Positions 26,159-34,986 of a stretch of DNA of 64,000 nucleotides are shown here, piece by piece. Location: NCBI GenBank assembly GCA_016109435.1, contig JAEILR010000020.1, positions 1 through 64,000 on the forward strand. Reading direction: 5' to 3'. Within the stretch, counting starts at the first letter, position 1. Each line of letters starts with the position of its first letter. A program made the translations under genes and the position numbers. Source of the DNA: Methanomassiliicoccus sp. (lineage in GTDB: Archaea > Thermoplasmatota > Thermoplasmata > Methanomassiliicoccales > Methanomassiliicoccaceae). The notes under the pieces are model-generated. The model saw only the letters and a list, made by a program, of their open reading frames with translations. It had not been told where the DNA came from and made no database searches.

Positions 26159-28093
26159 ATGGGAGGTCCTGAGCTGAGGAAAGCGGCCGTGCTCATCTGC
26201 CTCGCCCTGCTGCTCACCGTACCCCTGGCGTCCAGCGTTACCGCGGCGGACGGCGAGCGCACCTGCTCCATGCTCATCGACTTCGGGAACGGCCGGATGG
26301 AATGGGCGGACGTGCCGGTTACCGAGGGCATGGACGGCTTTGACGTGTTCCTCAACGCCACCTCCATGCTCGGGCTCAGCGAGACCCACGGGTACTTCGC
26401 GCCATATGGCAACTACATCTACAGCGTGGACGGTTACGCCGGATCGTACGACGCCAACGCACCCTACGATTTCTGGAGGCTGTGGACCTGGGATGACAGC
26501 ACCAACGATTGGCACTTCTCCGACACCCTCCTCGACGGCGTCGACGCGTACAACACCGAGGCGATCGCCCTCATCCTGGTCCGGGACCCGTACATCGGCC
26601 CCCCAGTAGCCACACCGGACCACCGGGACCCGTGGATAAGCGAGCGGCGGGACTTCACCAACACCGGCAGCATGCTCAGCTATCAGGCCACCAACGCCGA
26701 GCCGAAGTGGTCCAAGGACCTGGGCAACGGGGCCGTGGACGCTACAGTGGTATCGGCCGCGGGGAGGCTGTACGCGGTGAGCAGCGGTCAGATGGTTGGG
26801 GAGACCTATGTCACCAACTCCACCCTCTTCTGCATGAACATCGCCGGCGAGGTGTTGTGGGAGGCGGACGTCGGGAAGGGGCATCAGGTCGCGGCGCCCC
26901 TCCTGTGGAACTACACCGTGTTCGTACCCTCCGCCGACGGGCGGCTGTACGCGTTCGACTCTGAGACCGGGGACGCGCTGTGGAACTACAATGTCGGTTC
27001 GGCGATCACGGCGTCCCCGCTGACCTATCGAAACCTCATCATCGTCGCCGCCGGCGACGGGCAGATCGTGGCCCTGAGGCAGAGCGGGACCAGGGTGTGG
27101 AGCACCACCCTGCCCACGACCATCGCGTCGTCCCCGGCGCTGGACCTCGATCTTCTGCTGGTCGGTGGCGGGGACGGGAACCTTTATGCCCTGGCCGCCG
27201 ATGGCGGCGGGCAGCAGTGGAGCGCGGACGTGGGCGGCGCCATACTCGGCTCACCGACCGCGCTGGGAGACCGGATCGCGGTCGCCTTCTCTGACGGAGG
27301 GAGCAGCGGAACGGGCGGAGTGGCCGCGTACACTTACGAGGGCAGCAGGCTGTGGAGCACCGCCACCGGCACCGCGGACGGCTCTCCGGCGGTCACCTCC
27401 GACGGGATCGTGGCCTTGACCTCTCAGGGCCTGGCTTCATTATCGCTCGACGGCACCCTGCGATGGACCACGCCGCTGCCCAGCGCCCAGGCAGGCTCCC
27501 CGGTGGCGGTGAGCGGCATGACCTTCATAGTCACCGACGAGGCCGGGAGCAAGCTGACGGCCGTCGACGGTTCCGGCCGGACGTTGTGGTCCAAGGACCT
27601 TGACCCGGCCGGGAGGGTGCTCGCCTCCCCCTCCATCTCGGACAACGTGATGTATCTCGCTTCGAGCGACGGCCTGGTGTACGCGTACCTGCTGGACAAT
27701 GCGCAATGGAGCATGCCCCCGGTCGGGGTGTTCACCCACACCGTGAGCGGCCTGAAGGCCACCTTCGACGCCTCCGCCTCCTACGGCGGGGAAGGGGAGC
27801 TGAGCTTCGCCTGGGACTTTGGCGACGGGGGGACCGCCACCGGTACCAGGGTCGAGCACTTGTTCCGGAGCGGGGGCAATCACACCATCTCCCTGATGGT
27901 GACCGATTCGGCGGGGGCCACATTCAACCTGACCAAGGTGGTGGACTTGGACATCCCCACCGGGCCGGGCACAGGTCCTTCCGGCCCTCCGGACAAGGGG
28001 TTCCCGGTGACCATGGCCGTCGGCGCGGTGGCGGTGGTGCTGCTGGCCGGCGGATCGGTCTATGCCTATCGCCTCAAGAGGGGACGACGGTAG
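26159..28093 (+). CDS. secreted PQQ-type beta-propeller protein with DUF4430-like and PKD domains
   Basis: A 644-residue secreted, anchored protein. A signal peptide (VLICLALLLTVPLASSVTAA) leads to a DUF4430-like domain (TCSMLIDFGNGRMEW ... SVDGYAGSYDAN, about 30-140). Next come about seven PQQ/WD40-like blades (about 180-520) with repeated tags such as LYAFDSETGDALWNYNVG and LTAVDGSGRTLWSKDL. A PKD domain (FDASASYGGEGELSFAWDFGDGG) and a C-terminal transmembrane helix with RLKRGRR close it. The open frame extends to 26087, but the ATG at 26159 directly precedes the signal peptide. Blades lack clear PQQ-dehydrogenase catalytic residues, so a binding role is likelier. Confidence 0.87.
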   Translation: MGGPELRKAAVLICLALLLTVPLASSVTAADGERTCSMLIDFGNGRMEWADVPVTEGMDGFDVFLNATSMLGLSETHGYFAPYGNYIYSVDGYAGSYDANAPYDFWRLWTWDDSTNDWHFSDTLLDGVDAYNTEAIALILVRDPYIGPPVATPDHRDPWISERRDFTNTGSMLSYQATNAEPKWSKDLGNGAVDATVVSAAGRLYAVSSGQMVGETYVTNSTLFCMNIAGEVLWEADVGKGHQVAAPLLWNYTVFVPSADGRLYAFDSETGDALWNYNVGSAITASPLTYRNLIIVAAGDGQIVALRQSGTRVWSTTLPTTIASSPALDLDLLLVGGGDGNLYALAADGGGQQWSADVGGAILGSPTALGDRIAVAFSDGGSSGTGGVAAYTYEGSRLWSTATGTADGSPAVTSDGIVALTSQGLASLSLDGTLRWTTPLPSAQAGSPVAVSGMTFIVTDEAGSKLTAVDGSGRTLWSKDLDPAGRVLASPSISDNVMYLASSDGLVYAYLLDNAQWSMPPVGVFTHTVSGLKATFDASASYGGEGELSFAWDFGDGGTATGTRVEHLFRSGGNHTISLMVTDSAGATFNLTKVVDLDIPTGPGTGPSGPPDKGFPVTMAVGAVAVVLLAGGSVYAYRLKRGRR

Positions 28094-28193
28094 GGCCGGG
28101 GCCCCCCCTCCACCCAGTACTCCGACCCCACCATATCGTGCGGCGGTGTTTTATCATAATTTGAATTATAAACCCGGGGAAGGCAGAACGTCC

Positions 28194-28208
28194 GTCGCCA
28201 ACGGCGAC
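28194..28208 (+). promoter_or_regulatory. hairpin directly before a start codon
   Basis: GTCGCC-AAC-GGCGAC forms a perfect 6-bp stem ending two bases before the ATG at 28211. With a TATA element (AATTATAAAC, about 28162-28171) the transcript would begin at or just before the stem, so the start region may be structured. Confidence 0.45.
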
Positions 28209-28210
28209 AG

Positions 28211-28816
28211 ATGACTCAAATGAAAGGCTTGAACACGGTTATAACGTGCCACGCGGCAACGATCATGTTGGTCGCGGCGACCTCTACGGCCCTGGCGACC
28301 TCACCTCAGAACGGTGGGGCCTCGAAACTGGTCCTGAACGAGCGGGTGGACGCGGACATGTCCTTCACCCTGGAGGAACTGGCCGACCCCGATCTCATGT
28401 GGCTGATCGAACTGGTCCCCGAGGAGTGGCTGGACGATATCGACCCGACCGCCGAGGTCCGGGTATCGCTGGACAGCAAGGTCCATGTCAATGCCATGGT
28501 GACCGAACGGGCGGAGGGGCTGTAGGCCAAGGTCCACCTGGCATGGCACGGCACCATTATGCTCAGCATGGACGGGATGCCGGAGCTGACGTTCGATCTG
28601 AAGAACGCACAGCTCATGGCCGAAGGATATCTGTCCTATGACGGGGAACTACCTGACGAAATGAAGATGACCTTCCACGTCAACGGCGCTCTCTCCACTG
28701 GAGAGGACATCGAGCTGAACATCGGCACCCACGTCCTCCTGAAGGTGCAGGACGGGGAGCTGACCCAGTTTAAGGTCTGGCTGCCGCGATTGGCATGCCT
28801 GGCCCAGACCGAGTGA
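28211..28816 (+). pseudogene. secreted protein gene interrupted in frame by TAG
   Basis: One continuous reading frame of 201 codons is broken only by TAG at 28523-28525. Part 1 (104 residues) has a signal-peptide-like N-terminus (IMLVAATSTALA) and ends ...VTERAEGL. Part 2 continues AKVHLAWHG ... to TGA at 28814. Both halves have similar composition and an alternating beta pattern, so they read as one protein. Since TAG is a normal stop for many complete genes here, the simplest view is a nonsense mutation, but readthrough cannot be excluded. No family recognised. Confidence 0.6.
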
Positions 28817-28861
28817 GAAACCCCAGGCCGGACCCGGGACATCGTTCCCGCCGGCCGTTCA

Positions 28862-28869
28862 TTTTTTTT
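28862..28869 (+). terminator. T8 tract after the amber-interrupted gene
   Basis: Eight T bases about 46 bases after the TGA stop, preceded by a weak stem (GGGA...TCCC). It fits an archaeal oligo-T terminator. Confidence 0.5.
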
Positions 28870-29001
28870 CTCTCTGCGGAGCCCCCTCCTGGAATTGCCG
28901 ATCGGTCCTGGACCCTCTTCAGGCCTACGGACCGCGCTTTGGGTGTCGTTAGTGAGGCAACTTTGTTATACCATGAGCTAGGACGTCTTGACGGGATCAA
29001 G

Positions 29002-29361
29002 ATGATAGACATACGAAGCGCATTGGTGGACCGTGCCGAGGGAGTGGCGTCAAGGAACCCGGACCTCGTGGTCAGGTACAGCATATACACCGACGATGTC
29101 TCGGAGTGGGGGATACTCTCCATCCTGAACGAGGACGAACGGGTGGTCGGCCTGGAGTTCATCGAGACCGATGACAGCTGGAAGAGGCCTGGAGCGGTGA
29201 AGGACTATACCAACGCGGCCGCGGAGGGCTACCCTGTCGCCGTAGTGGTCCCTGACGAGTCGTTCATGGCCTTCCGCCGGTCGGCCATCGAACGCGGGGG
29301 AACGGGCTTCTCGACCTATCTGTTCAGCGACCTCGGGCTCAGAACGATGATCAGGGCGTAG
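29002..29361 (+). CDS. hypothetical protein
   Basis: A 119-residue soluble alpha/beta protein starting MIDIRSALVDRAEGVASR. The frame is open further upstream, but a TATA-like TTGTTATAC near 28964 lies about 37 bases before the ATG at 29002, and protein-like composition begins here. A hydrophobic strand GYPVAVVVPDESF lies near 83-95. No family recognised. Ends in TAG. Confidence 0.65.
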   Translation: MIDIRSALVDRAEGVASRNPDLVVRYSIYTDDVSEWGILSILNEDERVVGLEFIETDDSWKRPGAVKDYTNAAAEGYPVAVVVPDESFMAFRRSAIERGGTGFSTYLFSDLGLRTMIRA

Positions 29362-29483
29362 ACCCACGCAAAGGACCGCTGGCCGGGGCAGATTCCGTGC
29401 TTGGCAAGGCAGCGGTCCTCATCATCTTTTAACAAATAAGTATTTTAAAAATAAAGGGAGGGCCAGGGGCCCTCTGATCGTTC

Positions 29484-30305
29484 TCATCTCCTTCTGATGT
29501 TGTGCTCGTCCCGGAAGTGGAACCTCAGCTCATCTGAGAGGTCATCGTCGTCGCTTCCGTACACGGCGTTGCCACAGATGGGACAGGCGAGGAACATCGT
29601 CATCTCCCCGCGGCTGACCATGCGGTGCCAGGTGCCCCCTCCGTGGGAAGCCTCGGTCATGCTCTTTCCGCCCATCGCCTCACCGGTGCGGGGGTCCCTC
29701 CACTCGGTGGCTGACCGCTTGAGCCTCTCGGATTCCTCCGTGTGTCCTTCATCATGCGGCTTCCAGTCGCCCGCGTGCTTCTCAGTGTGGGTCTCCGCTT
29801 CCCGGGGATCCTTCCATTGCTCGACCTTCTGGATGTAACGGTCATCACCCTCCATGGTCGGCTCCTTCCCGCTCCACGTCTCCACGGCGCGCTCTTCGCT
29901 GCCCGGGGCCACATCTGAGGACCTGAAGGTCGTGACGATATCCCGCTGCTTCGCCTCCTCGGGCGTCAGCATGGTCGAGTCCTTGGGGCTCCACGTTTCA
30001 ACCTGCCTCTCCAGGGTGCTCGTGGACGAGGCCGAAGATGCGGCCCCTGCCGCGAACATCCGCCGCTGGTTCTCCTCCTCGGCGGTTAGCATCGAACTTC
30101 CTCCCTGATTCCAGGCCGGAAGCTCGCTCCGCTCGGTTTGGGTCGTCGAGGTCGTGCCCTCCCGCTGGGACCCGAACCTGGTCATTTCATGGACGGCGGC
30201 AAGATGGCTTTTAAGGACGGCGCTGAGATCTTCGGGGCCCGTCCCTGACAGTCTCTCCTTGCAAATGGGGCATTTTATTTCGGTAATGGTGGTCACCGGT
30301 AACAC
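29484..30305 (-). CDS. double C2H2-like zinc-finger protein, paralogue A
   Basis: A 273-residue protein. Each end carries one CxxC-N20-24-H-N4-H type finger: CPICKERLSGTGPEDLS ... HLAAVH (12-40) and CPICGNAVYGSDDDDLSDELRFHFRDEH near the C-terminus. The centre is polar and probably disordered, with about six short Trp-centred repeats (VETWSPKD, VETWSGKE, VEQWKDPR, GDWKPHD, ATEWRDPR). The same plan recurs in the genes at 56059 and 56458. Likely zinc-binding; function unknown. TATA-like sequences lie beyond 30320. Confidence 0.8.
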   Translation of the reverse strand: MLPVTTITEIKCPICKERLSGTGPEDLSAVLKSHLAAVHEMTRFGSQREGTTSTTQTERSELPAWNQGGSSMLTAEEENQRRMFAAGAASSASSTSTLERQVETWSPKDSTMLTPEEAKQRDIVTTFRSSDVAPGSEERAVETWSGKEPTMEGDDRYIQKVEQWKDPREAETHTEKHAGDWKPHDEGHTEESERLKRSATEWRDPRTGEAMGGKSMTEASHGGGTWHRMVSRGEMTMFLACPICGNAVYGSDDDDLSDELRFHFRDEHNIRRR

Positions 30306-30479
30306 CTTTTCAGTGACCAGTACAAAAAGGTTCGTTGAAGAAATCTGGCGAACCGATATCTTTTTCGATAATTTAATTAAGTTGGGGCTCTAGAACTTAT
30401 CGTTTTAGAAGGAGGGAACTCGTTCGTGGGCCCATGCCCCGATCGGATGGACCGAGCCACTTGTTCATAAAACCCTGTC

Positions 30480-30488
30480 CTTTTAATA
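30480..30488 (+). promoter_or_regulatory. TATA element of the SMR exporter gene
   Basis: CTTTTAATA centred about 27 bases before the ATG at 30511, predicting a leaderless mRNA. I therefore do not place a riboswitch in the leader. Confidence 0.6.
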
Positions 30489-30510
30489 GCTGGATATAAT
30501 AGCATCCGGA

Positions 30511-30834
30511 ATGAGCTGGACCTATGTTCTGATCGCCGGAATATTTGAGATCGGTTGGGCCATTGGGCTGAAGTACTCCAACGGGTTCAAGGAGCTCGTT
30601 CCCACCATCGCGACGATCATATCCTTTATCCTCAGCTTTTACTTCCTCATGATGGCCACCAAGGACCTGCCCATCGGCACGGCATACGCGGTTTGGACCG
30701 GCATAGGATCGGTCGGCGTGGTCATCCTGGGCATCGTCCTTTTCGGCGAATCGAAGGACGTGCTGCGCTTGGCCTGCATCGGTCTGGTGGTGGCCGGCAT
30801 CCTCGGTCTTAAGTTGACCGGCGGAGATGCCTAA
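30511..30834 (+). CDS. SMR family exporter, SugE/Gdx-like
   Basis: A 107-residue protein with four transmembrane helices, the standard SMR length. The essential glutamate is E13 in AGIFEIGWAIGLKYS, and the GxxGxxG-like stretch TGIGSVGVVILGIVLFGE is in helix 3. The GWAIGLKYSNGF sequence places it nearer SugE/Gdx (guanidinium exporters) than EmrE. Dual-topology dimers are known for the family. A single gene, which suggests a homodimer. Ends in TAA eight bases before the converging response regulator's stop. Confidence 0.9.
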   Translation: MSWTYVLIAGIFEIGWAIGLKYSNGFKELVPTIATIISFILSFYFLMMATKDLPIGTAYAVWTGIGSVGVVILGIVLFGESKDVLRLACIGLVVAGILGLKLTGGDA

Positions 30835-30841
30835 GACGGTC

Positions 30842-31249
30842 TCAGGCCCGGCACGCGCGGGAGCTTCTGAAGATGGACCTCAGAGCATTGACCGTTTCGT
30901 CCATCTCCCTCACCCCCATGGGCTTGATGAGATAGCTGTTGATCCCGGCCCTCCGGACCCTGTCCCGGTCGATGGGGGAGGAGGAGCCGGTCATCACGAT
31001 GACCGTGGTCTTGTTCAGCACTCCCTGTTCCCGGAGCTTCTCGATGAGAGCGTGACCGTCCAGCCTGGGCATGTTGAGGTCCAGGATGATGGCGTCGATG
31101 GCCGGATCATCCTGCAGGTGTTCGATGACCGACTCCCCGTCCCTTAACCAGACTATGGAGCTGGTGATGCCGGTGTCCTTTACAAGTTCCTTGATGATGA
31201 TGGCATCGGCGGCATTGTCCTCCACCAGGAGGACCTTCAACTTGGTCAT
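30842..31249 (-). CDS. stand-alone response-regulator receiver
   Basis: A 135-residue CheY-like receiver without an output domain. The acidic pocket is E10/D11, the phospho-acceptor D57 (IILDLNMPRLDG), the switch T87 (VIVMTGSS) and the lysine K109 (YLIKPMG). The sequence resembles Rcp1-type receivers that pair with phytochrome-like kinases. It has no adjacent kinase; kinases at 14.1 and 37.9 kb are candidates. Confidence 0.92.
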   Translation of the reverse strand: MTKLKVLLVEDNAADAIIIKELVKDTGITSSIVWLRDGESVIEHLQDDPAIDAIILDLNMPRLDGHALIEKLREQGVLNKTTVIVMTGSSSPIDRDRVRRAGINSYLIKPMGVREMDETVNALRSIFRSSRACRA

Positions 31250-31540
31250 GGGAGGGACCGCCTGTATTCGATGAACGAGGTATGAGCCGGTCCGTTAAGG
31301 GTAAGGGGGCTGTCATCACTGGGGCATGTTTCAGGACCTCGCGTCCTGCGATCGTTCACGAAACCGATTGATGAGCCGACCATTTTCATTGACCCTTTCC
31401 CAAGCCTAGGTTCATATCCGACGATTTCCCGGTCCCCGTTAGCAAGATAAAATGAAGCAGGATGATGATAATGCTGTTGCACCGCTACCATCCATCCTAG
31501 CCAATGCTCTCCAGGCCCCTAACGATGCCGCATACGATGA

Positions 31541-31951
31541 TCATCGGAGGTACGCCCTGATCGATTCGATCATCCCGTCGGCCTCGTCCATGCTTCCCGG
31601 CTTTTGAATGAACAGGTCCGCCCCCAGCTCCTCCGCCATGGTCCTGTCGTGGGACGATCTGGAGCTGGTGAGGACGATCGTCGGCACGGACGAGAGGCGC
31701 AGGTCGCCCATCCTCTTCTGAAGGAACTCAAGACCGCCCATTCGGGGCATGTTCAGATCGAGCAGCACCACATCGGGGAGGTTGCTGTCGGGGGCGGCAA
31801 CAAGGAAACGGATGGCCTTCTCCCCGTCGGTGACATGGTGCAGCGATACCGTTCTCCAGTAGATGCAGAGCAGTTCGGAGATGAAGAAAGCATAACTGCT
31901 ATCGTCATCTGCCAGCAGTATCATGTGATCCCCCGTCAGGTCATCGTCCAT
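31541..31951 (-). CDS. stand-alone response-regulator receiver
   Basis: A 136-residue receiver. The acidic pocket is D15-D17 (LLADDDSS), the phospho-acceptor D65 (VVLLDLNMPRMGG), the switch threonine is in IVLTSSRSS and the lysine in FIQKPGS. An ATG at codon 10 is an alternative start. The same Rcp1-like class as the receiver 300 bases downstream on the same strand, but the sequences are quite divergent. No output domain. Confidence 0.9.
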   Translation of the reverse strand: MDDDLTGDHMILLADDDSSYAFFISELLCIYWRTVSLHHVTDGEKAIRFLVAAPDSNLPDVVLLDLNMPRMGGLEFLQKRMGDLRLSSVPTIVLTSSRSSHDRTMAEELGADLFIQKPGSMDEADGMIESIRAYLR

Positions 31952-32263
31952 GGTTCATTTTCCCCTTGAACGCTCCAGATCCCGGGCCCTGGCCCGAGCT
32001 GCTCGATGGGTATCCGATCGTCCCGACCCTGCGGCCGCGGCCCGGCGCCGCCGGCTCGATTCCCTAACGCTCGGCCAGGGGCAGGGACCTCCTCTACAAT
32101 TGAATTGGAGGCGTCGATATTTAACAACAGGGGATGCCTGTTCCTAGGGTCACGGTCTGAGATCCACGCCCTCCATCTCACTAGCCCGATCGGTCTGGCC
32201 CCGTTTGTCGGGCTGGAAGATGGGCAGCGCCTCGATCGTCCTCGAGAGTTCGTAGGAACAGAG
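31952..32263. other. intergenic region before the ferredoxin gene
   Basis: It contains an AT-rich GATATTTAAC at about 32117-32126 that could be a promoter for the ferredoxin gene. The ferredoxin frame remains open through much of this stretch, but the translation looks non-protein-like before about 32230. Confidence 0.4.
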
Positions 32264-32683
32264 GTGAGGTCTAAGTACCTCATCCCATTGTATACGCGGG
32301 CGGGTCCTGAGCCCGTTCGCGATGAGGTAGATCAGTTGGCCATCGACCCCCGTTATGAGAACCCTGTCTCGGTCCTCGGACGCTCCGCCCTCAGGCGGTC
32401 CTGGAACATAGCTGGAAAATACGTCAAGGTGCCCGGCGTCCGGGCCCTGGTCCGTCAGGAGAGGTGCACCGGATGCGGTGCCTGCGTCCGCAAGGGCTTC
32501 TGCCGCTTCGGCGCCATAAGGATTGAGGAAGGCAGGGCGGTCGTCGACGAGCAGGGATGCAGGGGATGCACGAGATGCACCCACCTGTGCCCCAAGGACG
32601 CCCTGACCCTGGAGGTCCGCGCTCCCGGCGCGGTGCGGGACACCCTCAGGGCCCTGGACAAGGAGATCAGCCGACACCTTTGA
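32264..32683 (+). CDS. dicluster 4Fe-4S ferredoxin-domain protein
   Basis: A 139-residue protein. The N-terminal ~60 residues (VRSKYLIPLYTRAG ... IDPRYENPVSVLG) precede two 4Fe-4S motifs: CTGCGACVRKGFC near 67-79, with one extra residue before the fourth Cys and no following Pro, and the canonical CRGCTRCTHLCP near 100-111. The GTG at 32264 is chosen for an AGGA site six bases upstream and because protein-like sequence starts there; the frame is open back to 32006. A small electron carrier or an enzyme subunit; partners are not adjacent. Confidence 0.78.
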   Translation: MRSKYLIPLYTRAGPEPVRDEVDQLAIDPRYENPVSVLGRSALRRSWNIAGKYVKVPGVRALVRQERCTGCGACVRKGFCRFGAIRIEEGRAVVDEQGCRGCTRCTHLCPKDALTLEVRAPGAVRDTLRALDKEISRHL

Positions 32684-32688
32684 TCACC

Positions 32689-33078
32689 CTAGTCCCGAGA
32701 GGTCTTAAGTGTCAGGATGTGCGCGGAGATGGCGATCCCCACCCCTGCCAGAAGGACGATCATCAGGGGATCGAAATGCATGAGCGCCGCTGAGAATGTC
32801 AGTCCCCCGGCCATGAACAGGACGGTTCCGGTCTTGGCCCACCGGCTCAGTCCCCTTCCTTCCTGGTAGCTCTTCAGCTGGGAACCGAATAATCGATTGC
32901 CGGTCAGCCACCGGTATGCCCTCGGTGAGCCCCGGGCATAACAGCTGGCGGCCAATACCAGGAAGGGTGCGGAGGGCATCACAGGGACCACCGCACCCAC
33001 TGCCCCCAGACCGACCAACAGAGTGCCGGTGACGGTCCATCGATTGATCGCTGACCGTTCGGTGCTCGTTTCTTCCAC
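32689..33078 (-). CDS. DUF454 (YbaN-like) membrane protein
   Basis: A 129-residue protein of the DUF454 family. Hydrophobic segments lie at about 15-45, 80-97 and 100-120. The conserved middle includes PVMPSAPFLVLAASCYARGSPR and WLTGNRLFGSQLKSYQEGRGL. Length is typical. The function of the family is unknown. It converges on the ferredoxin gene with six bases between stops. Confidence 0.9.
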   Translation of the reverse strand: MEETSTERSAINRWTVTGTLLVGLGAVGAVVPVMPSAPFLVLAASCYARGSPRAYRWLTGNRLFGSQLKSYQEGRGLSRWAKTGTVLFMAGGLTFSAALMHFDPLMIVLLAGVGIAISAHILTLKTSRD

Positions 33079-33152
33079 GCATCTATCAATGAATGCTGGC
33101 GAGTATAAGCCTTTCTGGAGAAGGTTGGGACTGGCCGGCCCTTTGGGTCGGA

Positions 33153-33485
33153 TTAATGCCCGTCCCCTTTCGTTGACCCCGCGGAGGGACGCCTCTCGTT
33201 CACCGTCCTTCCTTCCCGGGGCTCCGCCGCCCCCCGCTTTCCCGCCTCGGACAGCTTGGCCCTTGTCTCCCCAGATATCTCCTTACCTGAGGACCACCTG
33301 GCCGCCGCTCCTCTCTCACCACCCAGGACCTTGGCCTCCCTCGGCTGGGCCTCCGCCCCCCGGCGGCCGGCCTCGGACAGCTTGGCCCTGGTCTGGTCGC
33401 TGATCTCCCGTCCCGATGACCATCTCTCGGCAGCACCCTTCTTACCTGCCTCGGACAGCTTCTCGTGGGTCGTTTTCGTTACCAT
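33153..33485 (-). CDS. KGG-repeat stress-type protein
   Basis: A 110-residue hydrophilic, probably disordered protein. Three repeats of the pattern [KR]LSEAG[KR][KR]GA are visible, two of them followed by a WSSG[RK]EIS segment. This resembles KGG/GsiB/con-10-type stress-induced proteins, although the Gly-Gly is replaced by Gly-Ala. The ATG at 33485 follows a GAGG site; the frame is open to 33557. A desiccation/stress role is inferred from the family only. Confidence 0.8.
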   Translation of the reverse strand: MVTKTTHEKLSEAGKKGAAERWSSGREISDQTRAKLSEAGRRGAEAQPREAKVLGGERGAAARWSSGKEISGETRAKLSEAGKRGAAEPREGRTVNERRPSAGSTKGDGH

Positions 33486-33665
33486 GTCCTCACGATCCTG
33501 GCGGCATAACCGCCTTGCCCACGTCCCCCGTTCATCGTATAAATGAGTTGACCGCAACGTCTGCGGTCAGGGGGCCGTGGTCCGACGTCAGCGCAGGCAC
33601 CTTCTCCCGATCAAGTACCGCCGAGGCGGACGGCGTTCTGTTCCCAACGAGCGGCCAGTGCAAGG

Positions 33666-33672
33666 ATTATTA
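33666..33672 (+). promoter_or_regulatory. TATA-like element of the MFS gene
   Basis: ATTATTA about 25 bases before the ATG at 33694, suggesting a leaderless transcript. Confidence 0.45.
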
Positions 33673-33693
33673 GCTTCATTTCCATTACTGAGC

Positions 33694-34986
33694 ATGGCCT
33701 TCCCCGGCCGCAAGGCGAGCGGCCCCCTCCGTGCGTATCTCATCAACCAGACCGCCCACTGGTTCATCGTGGGGCTGATCTTCCCCGTCCTCATCCTGAT
33801 GGTGCTGGACAAAGGTCTTACGATCTTCGAGGCAGGGACCGTTCTGGCGATCTATTCCGGCACCACCGTTCTCCTGGAGCTTCCCACCGGAGGGCTGGCC
33901 GACAGCCTGGGGCGAAGGAAGATCTACATCATCTCGGTCGCGGTGCACATCGCCGCGGTCCTCCTCTTCATATTCTCGTCCGACTACCTGACGGTGGCGA
34001 TGGCCGCCCTGGTGATGGGCATCGGAAGGGCTCTAAGCTCGGGCTCCATCGACGCATGGTTCGTGGACGAGTTCAAGGCCGCCAACCCCCAGGGCAACCT
34101 GCAGCAGGCACTGGCCAAGGCCAATGTGTTCGTCCCTCTCGGCCTCGGCGCCGGTTCGCTTATCGGCGGGGCCCTCCCCATGACCCTGGGGACGATGATG
34201 AACGCGAGCCTGGGGACCTCCATCTACGCTGCCAACCTTGTTGTGGTCCTGTTCGCCGACCTCATGCAGATCGTGCTCACCCGGTCGGTCATCAAGGAAA
34301 CGGTGATGGTTAAGGACGGAGGCGCGCTGGCCGACGGCTTCCGACAGGTCCCCGTGGTCGTATCCGCGTCCCTGACCTATGGAGTCAGGAACCGGACCGT
34401 CCTCATCCTCCTGGGAGTGATGGTCGCCTTTGGCTTCGCCATCACCGGCCTCGAGCTTCTGTGGCAGCCCCGGGTGGGAGAGGTGATGGGAGGAACTGCG
34501 CAGACCTGGGTCCTCGGGGTCCTGGCCGCGGCGTACTTCCTCATAACCGCGGCCGGGTCCGCCCTGGTGACCCCCATCTGCGCCAGGCTGGGCAACGACA
34601 ACGCCCTGGTGATGGCCCTGCTGACGATCGCCATGGGCATATCGATGTTCATCTTGGCGATGCAGGCCCACATACTCTCATTCGCCGCCCTGTACCTGAC
34701 CACGTACCTTGTGGTTGGAATGACCAACTCACCATACGGGGCCATGTTCCACGAGGAGGTCCCCACCGAACAGCGCTCCACTATGCTGTCGTTCCAGTCC
34801 CTGGTCATGCAGGGTGGCGGGCTGGCCGGCAGCGTTGTACTGGGTTTCGTGGCCGGGGAGGCGGGCATCCCCCTCGCCTGGACCCTCGCCGGGGGCGTCA
34901 TCGCCTCGTCGTCGGTCGCCCTCCTCTACCTGAGGTCGCGAAAGCTGGGTATGGTCGTGGGGAAGGGGGACGAGGTCGCTTCATAG
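33694..34986 (+). CDS. MFS transporter
   Basis: A 430-residue carrier with about 12 transmembrane segments. The MFS A-motif between helices 2 and 3 is GGLADSLGRRKIYI near 64-77. The first helix region (INQTAHWFIVGLIFPVLILM) and the later GSIDAWFVDEF stretch resemble proteins annotated as drug or macrolide exporters, but the substrate cannot be assigned. Its 3' end overlaps the converging DUF1028 gene by six bases. Confidence 0.9.
   Translation: MAFPGRKASGPLRAYLINQTAHWFIVGLIFPVLILMVLDKGLTIFEAGTVLAIYSGTTVLLELPTGGLADSLGRRKIYIISVAVHIAAVLLFIFSSDYLTVAMAALVMGIGRALSSGSIDAWFVDEFKAANPQGNLQQALAKANVFVPLGLGAGSLIGGALPMTLGTMMNASLGTSIYAANLVVVLFADLMQIVLTRSVIKETVMVKDGGALADGFRQVPVVVSASLTYGVRNRTVLILLGVMVAFGFAITGLELLWQPRVGEVMGGTAQTWVLGVLAAAYFLITAAGSALVTPICARLGNDNALVMALLTIAMGISMFILAMQAHILSFAALYLTTYLVVGMTNSPYGAMFHEEVPTEQRSTMLSFQSLVMQGGGLAGSVVLGFVAGEAGIPLAWTLAGGVIASSSVALLYLRSRKLGMVVGKGDEVAS

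Noticed and set aside
30380-30510. Guanidine riboswitch before the SMR exporter
   Set aside because: The TATA spacing makes the transcript leaderless, leaving no room for a riboswitch.
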